From: Synaphobranchus kaupii
Lineage: Eukaryota; Chordata; Actinopteri; Anguilliformes; Synaphobranchidae
DNA length: 64,000 nt
NCBI GenBank assembly: GCA_029718625.1
Contig: CM056384.1
Span: forward strand, 248,001-312,000
Reading direction: 5' to 3'
Position numbers and translations under genes: made by a program. Each line of letters starts with the position of its first letter. Within the stretch, counting starts at the first letter, position 1. Below are positions 1 to 11,900 of this stretch, piece after piece. The notes beneath the pieces are model-generated. The model was not told the DNA's origin and searched no databases. It saw nothing but the letters and a program-made list of their open reading frames with translations.

Positions 1-1098
1 GCTCCCAAACCAGCCTTCCCTAATGACGCTTCTCACTGGCACAGCATCGGCGCCAGACCGAAAGCATCAACTCCAGCCAGGAATTGGTCTGACGTCGTCC
101 ACCGCAGAGGCAAATCCAGCAAGAGATCAAATAAGAGAGCACCAACGCTCACTCCACCACCTCAACTCTCATTGCAAAACAGGTACGATCCACTGACTGA
201 AATGTGTGATAATACTAACTATGTTGAACCCAGAGAAGCTAATCACACCACTAGCATTAAGGCTCCAAGAAATAGCCCCAAAACCACTGCTAGGCCGAGG
301 GCCAGAAGAGACATTGCTAACTCCACACCTGATAAGCCAAACACTATTCTGATTGGGGACTCTATAACCAGGCATGTAAGAATAGCAAAGACCGAAAACT
401 TAACTATGGCTGACACATCTGTCAGGGAGCTAACAGGGCTGTTATCAGTTATCCTCTCTACACATCCAAGTAATATGAGGATTATTATCCACGTTGGGTC
501 TTTTGACATTCTGCGAAGGAAAACTGGCTCTGAGATCCTGAAAAAAGACTTTTCCCTGCTACTGGAGAAACTGAGCGACTGTCAATCGCAACATATATTC
601 ATCTCAGGCCCCATTCCAACTCTGGGGAAAGGAATTGAATCTTTTAGCAGACTTCTTGGCCTGAATACATGGCTGACATCGGCGTGCCTCACCCATGGGA
701 TAAAGTTTATTGACAATTTCAATATCTTTTGGAACTGCAAAGACCGCTTCAGACCCGATGGGGTTCATCCAAACAACACTGGATCCAGACTACTTGGTGC
801 CAACCTACATCATGCTCTTGGAATGCCATACCCAAACAAGATAAGCGTGAAGGACAGCGCGCACAGGCAGACAGCTGGTATCTCTCCCCCCTCACCTGAC
901 CCTCTGCTCCACATCACCCAAGGCATTCGGAGGACGTCTCTGTCCAAATCAGGGACCCAACGACCCCCCTCTCCCCCTCCACCACACTCACCAATCAAGG
1001 AGTTAATCAAAGCTGCCACGCTGAAGCTCAGTCAAATTGATGAAATATTACACAGCAATAACCACAGACATCATCACTCAGGTGTCTACCAGAGATGA
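1..1098 (+). CDS. LINE ORF1 protein with SGNH esterase domain (5' partial)
   Basis: The frame is open from base 1 to the TGA at 1096-1098, about 365 codons, with no ATG needed at the left edge, so the true start lies outside. The N-terminal part is basic and rich in Ser, Arg and Lys. From about nucleotide 340 an SGNH/GDSL-type hydrolase fold is visible: GDSIT (355-369) supplies the nucleophile Ser, HVGSFD stands in place of the usual GTND block, and DGVHPN (757-774) supplies the Asp/His pair. Such esterase domains are known in ORF1 proteins of CR1/L2 LINEs, where they are thought to help handle the RNP. The C-terminus is Pro/Ser rich. Catalytic residues look intact; activity is not shown. Confidence 0.85.
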   Translation, partial: APKPAFPNDASHWHSIGARPKASTPARNWSDVVHRRGKSSKRSNKRAPTLTPPPQLSLQNRYDPLTEMCDNTNYVEPREANHTTSIKAPRNSPKTTARPRARRDIANSTPDKPNTILIGDSITRHVRIAKTENLTMADTSVRELTGLLSVILSTHPSNMRIIIHVGSFDILRRKTGSEILKKDFSLLLEKLSDCQSQHIFISGPIPTLGKGIESFSRLLGLNTWLTSACLTHGIKFIDNFNIFWNCKDRFRPDGVHPNNTGSRLLGANLHHALGMPYPNKISVKDSAHRQTAGISPPSPDPLLHITQGIRRTSLSKSGTQRPPSPPPPHSPIKELIKAATLKLSQIDEILHSNNHRHHHSGVYQR

Positions 1099-4084
1099 GA
1101 CAGACCCCATGCCGCTTCTTTAAACATACCAGTGATCTTAAACAGCCGGTGGCATGGTCAAACACATCGCAACAATCACAGACCATCCGGTACCTGTCTC
1201 AGTAATCTTAAATTTGTTACTGTTCAGCCACAACCAGTCTTCTTTCCTGTCACAGAATCCCTACAGCTGAAATTAGCTATTTTTAATATCAGATCATTGG
1301 CTAACAAATCCTTTTTGGTTAATGATCTGATAATTGAAAGGAATCTGCATTGCATGTTTTTAGTTGAGACCTGGCTAAACAGCACTACTGGTGTAGCAAC
1401 ACTGATAGAGGCTTGTCCTCCAAACTATAATTTTTATCAGTCAGTCAGAAAAAAACAGGAAAGGAGGGGGGATTGCAGCCATTTTCTCTACACAGTTTGT
1501 GTGTAATGATATGGACCTGGGTGAATTTACATCATTTGAATATCTCGCTCTTGAGCTCAAAGCAGAATTATCAGTGCTCATCATTACATTATATCGGCCA
1601 CCAAGATATTCATCACTATTTCTACAGGAATTCTCAGAGCTGATCTCACTTGGTATCACTAGATATGATAGATTAATCCTGAATGGAGACCTGAATATTC
1701 ATATTAATAAAAAGAATGACTCCAAAGCTATGGAGCTTATGAATTTACTGGACAGCTTTGAACTTACCCAACATGTAAAGGAAGCCACTCATCAGCATGG
1801 TAACACCCTAGACTTAGTAATAACAACAGGGTTAAACATTGATAACGTTTTAGTACTTGAATTACCTATTTCTGACCATCACTGTGTGTTTTTTGATGCC
1901 AACTTAACCTTAACAAAGACCAAAAGGGAATTTTTGGTCCAAAGGAGATTCCTAGATAGCAAGGCTGAAGCAAAGTTTTCTAATATCATGAGATCGCTTG
2001 AGCCATTTAGCTATGACTGCTCTTTAAATGACATGGTTGAAAATTTCAACAATACCTTGTCATCTGCTCTAAATACTGTTGCTCCACTAAAGATTACAAA
2101 GAGGCCGACTGACAGAATCTCCCCATGGCTAAACAATAACAGTGTTAATGATATTAAGAGAATCTGTCGGGCAGCTGAAAGAAAATGGAGGAAAACTAGG
2201 CTCACAGTTGACTGTAATATATACAAAGAAGCCATGACTGCCTATAACAAAGCAATACGTCTGGCAAGAAAAGATTACTTTTCCAAGATTATTACAGAAA
2301 ATGAAAACAAGAATACACCTAGCATTCTTTTTTCAACAATTGATCGATTAATTAACCCTGTGATGACTGCTGATCCTGACATTGCGTCCAGTTCCACATC
2401 TAGATGTAATGAGTTTGCTACTTTCTTTCAAGAAAAGATATCCAGTATTCACTCACAAATCTCCCAGGTCAACGTAACTACAGAATTAGATGATCAATGT
2501 AGACAAATTGATGCTGTCATGGATTCATTTGAGCAGATTGACACGCAAGCTTTGAGTGAAATTATCTCTCAAATTAAACCCTCAACCTGCTCACTTGATC
2601 CCATCCCCACAAAGTTCTTCAAAAAGGTGTATGATTGTTTACTTGATGATGTTTTGGAAATTGTGAACTGTTCTCTATCAGCTGGCATATTCCCCACCAC
2701 CTTGAAATCTGCCATTGTGAGACCAACACTGAAAAAAAGGCATTTAGACAGCTCTGTGCTCAGTAATTTCAGGCCTATATCCAACATCCCTTTTTTAAGT
2801 AAAATCCTAGAAAAAATTGTTTTTAGACAACTGAATCAATTCCTGATTAGACACAACACCCTTGAAAAATACCAATCAGGCTTCCGATCTAACCATAGCA
2901 CAGAGACTGCCCTGGTAAAGGTTGTAAATGACCTGCGGGTAAGCATTGACAGTGGTGGTGTTGCTGTTCTAGTTTTACTGGACTTGAGTGCTGCGTTTGA
3001 TACAGTGGATCACAACATTTTAATGCACCGTCTGGAACATTGGGTGGGTCTTTCGGGACCAGTACTAGAGTGGTTTAAATCATACCTTACTGGGAGAGGA
3101 TTTGTTGTTGCACTAGGAGACGCTGTGTCTGACACGGTTAGTATTACATGTGGGGTCCCTCAAGGATCTATTCTTGGGCCTTTACTGTTCTCTTTGTATA
3201 TGCTACCACTGGGTAACATCATTAGAAAGCATAGTGTTAATTTCCACAGCTATGCTGATGACACACAATTGTACATTTCTGTGTTCCCTGGTGATACAAG
3301 TCCACTCAGCTCACTGGAGAAGTGTCTGAAAGATATAAAAATGTGGATGTCCCAGAATTTTCTCCAGTTGAACGATGACAAAACAGAGGCCATTTTGATT
3401 GGACCAAGACCTCAAAGAGATGCAATATCAAAAAATCTAGAGCATCTGGGCCTATGCAGTAATCGGGAAGCCAAGAATCTAGGCGTTATTATAGATAATG
3501 ACCTAACCTTTGAGCCCCATATAAGAAATGTTACTAAAATTGCCTTCTTTCATTTAAGAAACATTGCAAAGGTCAGACCTCTCCTCCGACAAGCAGACGC
3601 AGAAAAGCTTATGCATGCTTTTATCACAAGTCGCCTTGACTACTGCAATAGCCTTCTCTCTGGTCTCCCCCAAAAAAGCACTAAAAAACTACAGTTAGTT
3701 CAGAATGCGGCTGCAAGGGTATTGACTGGCACAAAAAAGAGAGACCACATTACCCCCACACTCCTTAAACTACACTGGCTACCTGTGCGTTTTAGAATAG
3801 ATTTTAAGGTTCTTCTTCTAGTTTTTAAAACGATAAAAGGTTTAGCACCAACATACTTAGGTGACTGCATTCAGGAACATGTGCCTAGTAGAACCCTTAG
3901 ATCCTCCACTGCTTCTCTCTTAGTGATTCCCAAAGTAAACCGTAAGAGAAGCGGTGAGGCGGCTTTTAGCTTTTATGCCCCTAGGCTTTGGAACGCCTTA
4001 CCAGGCAATATCAAAGAGGCAGAAACTCTTAACATTTTTAAGAAACTTCTTAAAACACACCTATTTAAACTTGCCTTTAGTTAG
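1099..4084 (+). pseudogene. LINE ORF2: endonuclease and reverse transcriptase, one frameshift
   Basis: ORF2 makes the endonuclease and reverse transcriptase used in target-primed reverse transcription. It runs in the same frame as ORF1 directly after the ORF1 stop, carries the start of the AP-endonuclease (AIFNIRSLANK near 1280), then loses frame in the A- and G-rich run at about 1449-1470; a one-base indel explains it. The second frame (about 1475-4084) is open for some 860 codons. It contains the endonuclease end (NGDLNIH, SDHH), RT block with SGFRSNHST, LDLSAAFDTVDH, GVPQGSILGP and the catalytic YADD at 3251-3262. The C-terminus (LHWLPVRFRIDFK) matches L2-type ORF2 ends. No other lesion was found, so the frameshift is the only obvious defect. 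Confidence 0.88.
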
Positions 4085-4275
4085 CTTGCTCTGCCTTTTA
4101 ATTTAAATTTAATTTTCTTACTTTTAGGACTGATGCGTGTTTTTTATTATTTTTATTACCATGTACTAGTCTAATTGATTTATTTTTAAGCTTATTTATC
4201 TTTTTAAAGCTGTTTTATCTATTATTTTATTTTCTTTCTTTTCTTTCTTTTATTCTGTATAGTGGGGTGAAAGAA

Positions 4276-4517
4276 GAGGCCAGTAGGGCGCTCAATTTAC
4301 AAGTTTGACTAGGGACCGACGGGTTCGTCACTCTGCGGAGTGATTCAAACTGTGGAGGCTGTATGCTGCTCCCACCCATGGGCAAATGAAAATCAAAACG
4401 TAGAAAGAGGCCAGTAGGGCGCTCAACTTAAAAGTTGACTAGGGACCGACGGGTTCGTCACACTGCGGAGTGAATCAAACTGTGGAGGCTGTATGCCGCT
4501 CCCACCCATGGGCAAAT
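4276..4517 (+). repeat. Direct repeat of about 112 bases (period 131) in the LINE 3' UTR
   Basis: Two copies, 4276-4387 and 4407-4517, both starting GAGGCCAGTAGGGCGCTCAA and ending CCACCCATGGGCAAAT, differ at only a few positions. The 19 bases between them are unrelated. They lie between the ORF2 stop and the conserved 3' tail, so the repeat belongs to the LINE 3' UTR. Confidence 0.85.
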
Positions 4518-4615
4518 ATACCTCGAAGGAGGGATATTGTCTCGTAAATGTTCTATTGTCTTTTATGTCTATTTTTCTTCTATTGCTTTTGTTCTGTATT
4601 TTGTTTTCTATTGTT

Positions 4616-4694
4616 GTGAAGCACTTTGGGCTGCATTTTATGTATGAAAGGTGCTATACAAATAAAGTTTATTATTATTATTATTTATTATTAG
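4616..4694 (+). other. L2-type 3' tail
   Basis: The stretch reads GTGAAGCACTTTGGGCTGCA, then a short spacer, GTGCTATACAAATAAAGTTT and ATT repeats. This stem-plus-repeat tail is the part recognised by L2-type reverse transcriptases. It marks the exact 3' boundary of the LINE against the gypsy fragment. Confidence 0.8.
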
Positions 4695-4769
4695 TTAAGG
4701 CCTCCTCGATGTACTCCTTCATGGCCAAACTCTCCGGGACCGACAAGGAATAGAGACTGCCTCTGGTAG

Positions 4770-5557
4770 GGCTAGTACCAGGGTATAACTCGATCGCACA
4801 GTCATATGAGCGATGCGGAGGCAGAGAGGTGGCCCTCTGCTAATTTGGAGTATTCCATGGGAACATTAGGAGGCAAAGGAAACTCCAGTGTCCCAGCTAT
4901 ACTGACACCAGTAGCCTGAGAATGAGGGCTGGGGGGGGGGGGGGGGGACCATTGAATCTCAGAATCGAACAATTCATCCGAAATGAACCCCTCTCCGGCG
5001 GAGTCCCATTCTAAACTCTCATCACCAGTCCCGGAGCAAAAACTGGAATTCTCCAGTGAGATGATTTCTTCGGAATCGGACCCTGAATTGGAATCAACCC
5101 CTCTAGCTATTCCACGGGAAGTGCATGGAGGGGTAGAGTGACCCTGAATACTACACTGAGGGTCCCACTGCAATATGGTGCAACCCTCCCCTCCCCAATT
5201 AATGTGGGGATTGTGCCGGACAAGCCAGGTGTGGCCCAGCACTAAGGGGTAGGTAGGGGAATCTACCAAAAGGAACTGAATCTGCTCAGTATGATCCTCA
5301 AACGGAATGTGCATTGAGAGAAATTTGGTAGTTTTAAAAATAGTACCTGAACCTAAGGGACGCCCATCAAGTGCAGTGACAGTTCGGGGCTGAGTAAGGT
5401 GGAGAACAGGAATGTGGTGCTTTTTAGCCCACTGGGCATCAATAAAACATTCGACCGCTCCAGAGTCAATAAATGCATTGACCAGGAGAGGGCGCTGTTG
5501 CCATACAAGAGTAACAGGCAGTATCGTCCGAGAGTCCCGCTAGAGATCCCGGATCCT
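4770..5557 (-). pseudogene. gypsy aspartic protease and linker to RT
   Basis: Continues from gag on the minus strand. The active-site motif FIDSGA is present near 5470, followed by VTALDGRPLGSG and FLLVDSPTYPLVLGHTWLV, which is the flap and the second conserved block of retropepsins. An acidic, Ser-rich linker follows, then a frame change near 4815 before the start of the RT domain ([13 protein letters not shown]). A run of 17 G at 4931-4947 lies in the linker and could itself be a source of slippage. Protease fold residues look intact but the polyprotein is broken. Confidence 0.75.
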
Positions 5558-6352
5558 CTAACGGGACCCTCCTTTTCCCTTAAGTTTAAAACATTGATTT
5601 ATGTTATGACCTATGCGTCTGCAATAACGACACCGCTCCAGAGTAGATGGAGTATCTTTGGAGGGTGAACAGGTAGCCCCGTCAATCTGCATGGGCTCCT
5701 CGCTACTAGGAGGAGTGGAAACGGAGGACGGAGGGGCGGACATAGTGAAAGGAGCGAAGGAAGAGCTCATGCGGCAGTCTCTCCTGCTACTTTTAATGTG
5801 GACCCGCTCCCTGACGCGATTATCAATGCGAATGGCTGTGGAAATTAATGCCTCCAGTGTCTCAGATGGATCTAAAACTGCCAGCGCATCTTGAACAGAA
5901 TCATGGAGTGCCTCAGAGAATTGTATCATTATCGGCGCTTCTGGCCAACCTGTCTCTCCTGCCAGAGCACGAAACCGAATAGAAAATTCGGTCACGGTCT
6001 CGTTGCCATGGCGAAGACGAACAAGACGTCTGGCCGCCCGAAGTGTCGTGATCAAACACGGACTCCATTTCTTTCACTAGAGTGGTAGCGGAGTTCAAAA
6101 TGGGAGACTGGCTCCAAATTAAAGGAGTAGCCCAATCAAGAGCGGTTCCGGTGAGCAAAGATAAAATAAACGCCACACGAGATTCTTCTGAACTAAAGCG
6201 TGATGACTGGGCTTTAAAGAAAATTTGACATTGGGAAATTAAACCTCGGCACTTGCCGGCCTGACCGTCATAACGGAGGGGAAGCTGCATCTTGGGTTCC
6301 CTAGGTGGTTGAAGTGCTTGAACAGGGGGAGGAGTAGGTGAAAACCATGACA
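5558..6352 (-). pseudogene. gypsy gag, N-truncated and frameshifted
   Basis: Structural Gag polyprotein. The upstream segment (about 6352-6045) has the fish gypsy Gag signature PPREP followed by RYDGQAGKCRG and LLTGTALDWATP. A frameshift at about 6010-6050 moves it to a second frame, which continues RLRHGNETVTEFSIRFRALA and ends with a CCHC zinc knuckle, CRYCRRIGHNINQC (spacing 2-4-4), near 5600-5640. The knuckle binds RNA in intact elements. The N-terminus is missing. The plus-strand frames over this stretch are antisense shadows. Confidence 0.8.
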
Positions 6353-6749
6353 CGTAGAGTACGCAAAGATTTTTCAAATTGCAGTATACTTCAAACACCC
6401 GGATGACACACTAACTTCCGGGGTTTCGCTGAGTACATTTGGGAGCACACTTTTCAAGAAGTACACACATTTTGGTCACATAAATATGACGTGAAGCCTT
6501 ATTTTAAAAAAATGAGGCGCAGCTTCGCTGACGTTTTCCTGCAAATACAACAAAAACAACACGGGAAATGGCAGCACAAGAGTGGGGCGCAGGGTTGCCA
6601 GATCTTGTAAGACTCAAATGGCGACTCAAAACTAGCCCAAATTATTAGGCTATTTTGAACTGAAACCAACGTATTTTAAATAGAAATCATCATGTTTTTA
6701 CTTTTTAAAATAAGTGCGTGCTTTGCGACTTTTCATTCCCTCCGGGGTA
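6353..6749. mobile_element. Non-autonomous DNA transposon relic, left part (copy A)
   Basis: This stretch matches 61612-62000 in the same orientation nearly base for base, through the shared landmark TGCGTGCTTTGCGACTTTTC. In the second copy the sequence runs on without a break, while here it is interrupted at about 6737 and resumes at 8760. The outer left end is missing because of the gypsy junction at 6352. The last dozen bases before 6750 have no counterpart in the other copy. Confidence 0.8.
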
Positions 6750-8381
6750 TGTTTTCGGTGGTGTGGGTGAGTTTGTTTGTTTGTTTGTGGGCAGGATTAC
6801 GTAAAAACTACCAGACCAATTTGTGTGTAGTATAGTATGTATGTGTAGTATGGGCCAAGGACGAACCCATTACATTTTGGAGTGGATTTGAATAGTGGTT
6901 TTCGAAATCATAAATATATACGCGTTTACAATGTTTTGCAATGGGGGCGCCGCCATGTTTAGTGATTTTGACCACTAGATTATGCCCCGGAGCATAAATA
7001 GTTTGCTCTTTCAGAAAAACTACATCTAGACTGCTGGATACAACAGGAACAGCTCTACGTTCGACATTCGAGGTACTTGGAAAATATAAGGTAATAATAA
7101 TAACCATATTATTTCTGAAAATCGCAGTATTACGCTACATGTTTCTGTTCATGTGAAGTGGTCCCTTTCTCTGTGTTATTGGTAGCCTAGCCGATTTGGG
7201 TAGTTGATGTAACTGACTATTCGGGGGAGTATTCCAGTAAACCCGTTTTCTGACATACCCCCCGATGTGATTGACCAGCGGAGTTCCGGTTAACGGATAG
7301 GCTATAGAAGTTATTTCACCTATCTAACTAGCATTCTATCTGCCTATTCAAGCCATCATCAATTAACTGATAAGCTTAAATAGGCTAGCTAGATACCTTA
7401 GATACCACCTGCTATTCCATAGCAACAAACAACGAGCCTAGTTCAGCAAGTTGCTGGAAGGACGATGAAGACGATTTTTAAGGACATACATAGCTGATGT
7501 GTGTACACAGTGTTCTGTTTGGTCCAAAAAAATAAACTGAAAAGGATATCTTTTATTTAAAAACAGCTTGCCAGTCAGGGGAGAAATAAAGGTACTGTAG
7601 GTTTATTACACCAGAACTGATTAAAACGTTGTCCCACATTACAATAGAACATCATCATCATATCAATGCAGATGCATAGAGTCCGCTAATAGTACTGCAG
7701 GCTACTAAGTACTGTAAACATCTTGCCACAGTCATCTAAGCGGGATGGGTGGAGCAACAAAATAGGTGAGCTTGAATTACATTAGAACACTTGAATAGAC
7801 AGATCATCATATCAATTCAGATGCATGTAGTCTGTTTAGAGTACTGTTGGCTACTCAGTACTGTGACATTTTGCCGCAGTCATGTAGGGGGGATGGGTGG
7901 AACTGAAAAGGTGTGCTTGAATTACATTAGAACAATTGCCTTTGAATGGTAGTCTATATATTTTTATGTCTATAAAGTTGAAGACTAGAAGAATGGGCAA
8001 TGTAAGGCATATATTCTATTTACTAAACGAAAAGGCCAGCTATGAAACAATGAGCTTTTTGGGAAGAGGTAGTCGCCCTCTAATGGTCGGTCGAAATTAT
8101 TACACAAAAATAGAAAAACTATTCATGGGCTTCAGTTGCTGCCTGACACCATCTAGTGGTCAAAATCACTAAACATGGCGGCGCCCCCATTGCAAAACAT
8201 TGTAAACGCGTATATATTTATGATTTCGAAAACCACTATTCAAATCCACTCCAAAATTTAATGGGTTCGTCCTTGGCCCATACTACACATACATACTATA
8301 CTACACACAAATTGGTCTGGTAGTTTTTACGTAATCCTGCCCACAAACAAACAAACAAACTCACCCACACCACCGAAAACA
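6750..8381. mobile_element. DNA transposon with 231-base terminal inverted repeats
   Basis: Arms 6750-6980 and 8151-8381 are inverted copies of equal length (231 bases), beginning TGTTTTCGGTGGTGTGGGTG and ending CACTAGAT, with very few differences; each contains a GTTT microsatellite. No transposase frame exists in the 1.2 kb between them, so it is non-autonomous. The core has a tandem duplication. Target duplication could not be identified with certainty, so superfamily is left open. Confidence 0.85.
7640..7935 (+). repeat. Diverged tandem duplication, about 150-base unit
   Basis: Two copies of a unit containing ATCATATCAAT, CAGATGCAT, AGTACTG, GGCTACT, CAGTACTGT and GGGATGGGTGGA followed by GCTTGAATTACATTAGAACA, at about 7640-7790 and 7791-7935. 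It sits in the core of the long-inverted-repeat element. Confidence 0.75.
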
Positions 8382-8759
8382 ATAAATCATGTTTATTGTT
8401 TATTACAATTGTCAAAATGTATCTTCTATTGAGATTTTATTATACTCTAGGCCTACTAAATTATCTCTGATAGCCTACAAAGAAGGACAAATGGATCAAA
8501 CACCATGCAAGATTACTGCTGTCAGTCCTGTCATATTTAACTAGTTTTCATTTCATTTTGACATGGAAAATATTTACCCATACATACTCTGTCTGCCCAT
8601 GGTATGAGCTTCCCCTGCAGAGTCAGTAGTAAAAGCACTTCAATAATCCCAACAAATCTTCAAAACTAATTCCAACTGCTTATCAATGTATACCTGATTT
8701 TACGGTACATGCATCAACATGCAGCATGGGCGGAGGGATGCGCTCTCCGAGCGACCTTT

Positions 8760-8997
8760 CTAGTTTTTACCTGTGACTGTACTTTGAAAGTATTCCAATT
8801 TAGCTTTAAAACCGCGGACATGGCAACACTGGTGGGACGTCTTCTGACCTGCTTACGACACTTCCACAGTGCGGTTAGACAATAGTATGGCAGATATTTT
8901 TTGCGGACTGCTAAACAGTGCACATTAAACAGCACACTTCTGCCAGTGCGCTGTTCGCAGGATACAGGGCGCAGTAGATAGGGCTCTGATTCCGACA
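8760..8997. mobile_element. Non-autonomous DNA transposon relic, right part (copy A)
   Basis: Continuation of the relic interrupted at 6737; matches 62004-62235. Its end, CTGATTCCGACA, is the inverse of TGTCCGAATCAG at 61565 apart from one base, so these are the terminal inverted repeats of the family. The 375 bases between the inner element (8381) and this point have no recognisable content; they may belong to a longer version of the family or to a separate insertion. Confidence 0.75.
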
Positions 8998-11900
8998 CAG
9001 CCCCGCTCTTGTAGCCTACCACAGGTATGCATATATGCTCTATGTCTTGTACATTTTTACTTCCGGGTTACTTACTGAAATTTTCGGATGAGTGCACAGG
9101 GCGTGTTCGGCTAGAGCCGATTTACGTCATATCTGCGTCGGACTGCATCGGAAACTGTCCGAGTTGGCAGAAAAATCGGTGCTGCGTGAACTACGGCATA
9201 AATGACAACAGGAGGTTAAGCAGACGACTTGCCAGGCGCCTTAGCAGCGCTCGGGTGCCTTCATCAACATCGCTGCGCCTTCAAACAATCCAACGACAGC
9301 ATTGGTTAGAGAGCGAGGAGAGAGAGGTGTCTCGTCATGACACATGCGGATCATTTCACAATATCGCCACCTATCTCTGCGTATTGATTATACTCTAAAA
9401 AAAAAATCTGAAATTTACCCCTCCCTAAGTGTTCAAACACAGGGATAAGGGTTATTTATTAAATCCTACAATGGAATAGCAGTATTTTCCTCTTTCCCTT
9501 CTCTGTTCTCTTTTCTATTTTCACAATGAATATTTATTCAATTTCTTCTTATTATTGCTTTATTTAAAAATATTTTTTTATATAATACAATCCTTTATTG
9601 TTCTTCAATTAATGTGATTTTGTTTTGTAAAGTGAGCTTCTAGCATAAGCCCTGTAGGGTTTTCAACTTCTCTGGCATATTTCAGTAAATTACTTTGACT
9701 TGCATTTGTTCTTTATTCATGCAAATACATAAATAAATATGTGTTTTGAGAGTGTGGGATTGACTAACATAAGGTCGCTACTCTGGTTATTATATACTGT
9801 ACATGTACTTTATTGAAGGACAAATGCGAAAAGTACAATATTGGTAATGCTATAAACAAATGAATTTGCCAATTCTCATTCTTGACTGCTTCTGTAATCC
9901 ATCTGTCTTGAGATAAATTAGGAAAAAATTTACCTCTAACAGTAGGCCTATATAAAATATGTTGACTGAACCAAAAAGTGTATGAAGAAATAACAACAAA
10001 AAGGCCTGTCCAAATATAGGTAACAATGTTTTATTCAATACTTTATTCAACTATATTATACCATATTCTATAGAAAAGTAAAGATTCAACTTTGTTATAT
10101 GGAGTGGTTTGTTTTTGCAACAGCTTGTTTAAGTGTAAAATCCTAATTGGACTTGTTTAATTGTCCTCTCCAGAACATTTGGTGTGACCATATAGAACAT
10201 TAAGGTAGCACCACCAAATGATAACTCATTCATTTATTTCAAAGTACTTGGATGTCTTTTGATGGGGAAAAAACTGTTACCTAATCAATATTTCTCTTCA
10301 CTGTGGAAGTAAGCTGTTTTGTGAAACTGTTCTGTAGGCCCAAGAAAGCCCCATATGCTATATAAATAATTAAATAATACAGTCAAGATCTAGTGGAAAA
10401 GTATTGAGATGGGGGGGTGGCGAGAGGATGCAGGATAGTTCTCTATCAACAAGGACGAGGGCATCTAGCACACTAGTCAAAACAGGAATGTTTCCCTCCT
10501 GTGTTCCATAACTAAGCAGGAGTTGTACCTATAACAATAGATAAGATAGATAATGCTGACCGAACAGGCGGGAGAATAAGAAAAAATAAGAGAAATTACA
10601 TGGTCTGCTTAACAGGCACATGAGGATAAGTCACAAACAATTTTATTTGGTAGATTAAGAGTGCCCCCAAGCGCATAGGGTAGGAACTGGTTATATGACA
10701 TTTATTTTTTGCCTAATTTGTTATTGGATAAAATGACAAAAGGGTGTCATCGCACATTATTGGTGTATTAGTTAGGTAGAGGAGGAGTTATGATATTATA
10801 CAAACTAATGTTTGTTTTTGTTCAGGGAACTCCTAATCCTCTGCGTAGGGTGAAGGACCTCCCGTTGGCATCAACGCTTAAAAGAGACGGCTATTTCCTT
10901 CATCTTCATCTTGAGAATTCTCCAACTCAAAAAACCCATCTCAAATTGAACCTAATGAAGAGAGAGTAAAGGACTTCCCTCCGCATCACCATCCGTGTTA
11001 TCAGTAAGACAAGATCTGAAGGTATGACCTGCTGTCCATCATTGTGTTGAGAAGTGGAGTTTTCCCTATATCCAAATGGGACAGTGTATAGCCAGACCTC
11101 TGCATGTCACATGCCAGCAGAGAGAACCACATACAAACTCAATGCCATAAAATGAAGGGTATTAACAATTAAACAATATTAAGCAACACAACCTGGGTAC
11201 AATGCTGTACATCCATCTTACAAATGGTTGTAAGATTAATGATTGAGATTAAAGATCTAACACTGTTATTATGGCTATGGGTTGATTAGATGTGGGTGGT
11301 CTGGTCTCCAGAACAAAACAGATAAATTATACCAGAAATTAAGCAGAGAACATTTTCAGAATATTTATTTCACACAATATGGTGACATTCACAAAAGGTA
11401 AATAAACTGTAGAACTATTCCCCTCCACCACCATTCAAGCCACAATGACACCGGGTTCTTTCTGTCAATTTGTATGTTTATTGTCAAATCAGAAATATAT
11501 GAACAATGATTGGTGACAGGTAAAAGGAAGATGACATGTTGATATTGGAATACATCTTATGCAGATACAATTCTATTTATCCATACATTACCATAACTGG
11601 CAAGGAAAATGTCATCTTTCTTGACATTGTTCCCTCAAAACACATAATGACTCCCAGGATCCCAATGTCCCTATATGTACTATATTAGTTATTCATTCAT
11701 ACAAACTCAATTTATCTTGTTAAAGACATTGGATGGCATCAATTCAATAAGTTCTTTGTCAGGGTCCAAAGGGACCACCTGCTGTTATGTAATTTGAATA
11801 AATCATGAACACTGACATTATGAGTAGCTGAATCATGTATGCTATGTAATGTTTTAGTGTGAAAAGAAATCTCAACAGACTGGTCAAGTAAAGGATATAT

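Larger units (their letters stand above)
1..4694 (+). mobile_element. L2/Maui-like LINE, 5' end outside window
   Basis: Non-LTR retrotransposon with ORF1, ORF2, a 3' UTR and a short tail of ATT repeats. The 3' end has the typical fish L2 tail: a stem-forming sequence near 4616-4670, then AATAAAG and ATT repeats. The left side is open at base 1, so the element begins upstream. It ends in the middle of a minus-strand gypsy element, which it evidently interrupted. ORF2 has one frameshift and ORF1 none, so the copy looks young. The clade call rests on motif style rather than alignment. Confidence 0.88.
4695..6352 (-). mobile_element. Ty3/gypsy LTR retrotransposon fragment (gag-protease)
   Basis: Minus-strand gag, zinc knuckle and protease, ending at the first residues of the reverse-transcriptase region ([18 protein letters not shown] near 4740-4780), where the L2 LINE begins. 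The rest of pol would lie left of the window edge beyond the LINE. On the other side it stops near 6352 inside the gag N-terminus, next to a DNA-transposon relic. No LTR is visible. Confidence 0.8.

Noticed and set aside
5399..6088. Plus-strand open frames over 5399-6088
   Set aside because: They lie opposite clear gypsy gag and protease motifs on the minus strand.
9027..9398. 123-codon plus-strand frame
   Set aside because: No motif, begins without clear context, and the region looks like degraded repeat sequence.
10815..10968. Exon-like stretch after an acceptor-like sequence
   Set aside because: About 45 open codons without similarity to anything recognised, and no fitting donor or partner exon.
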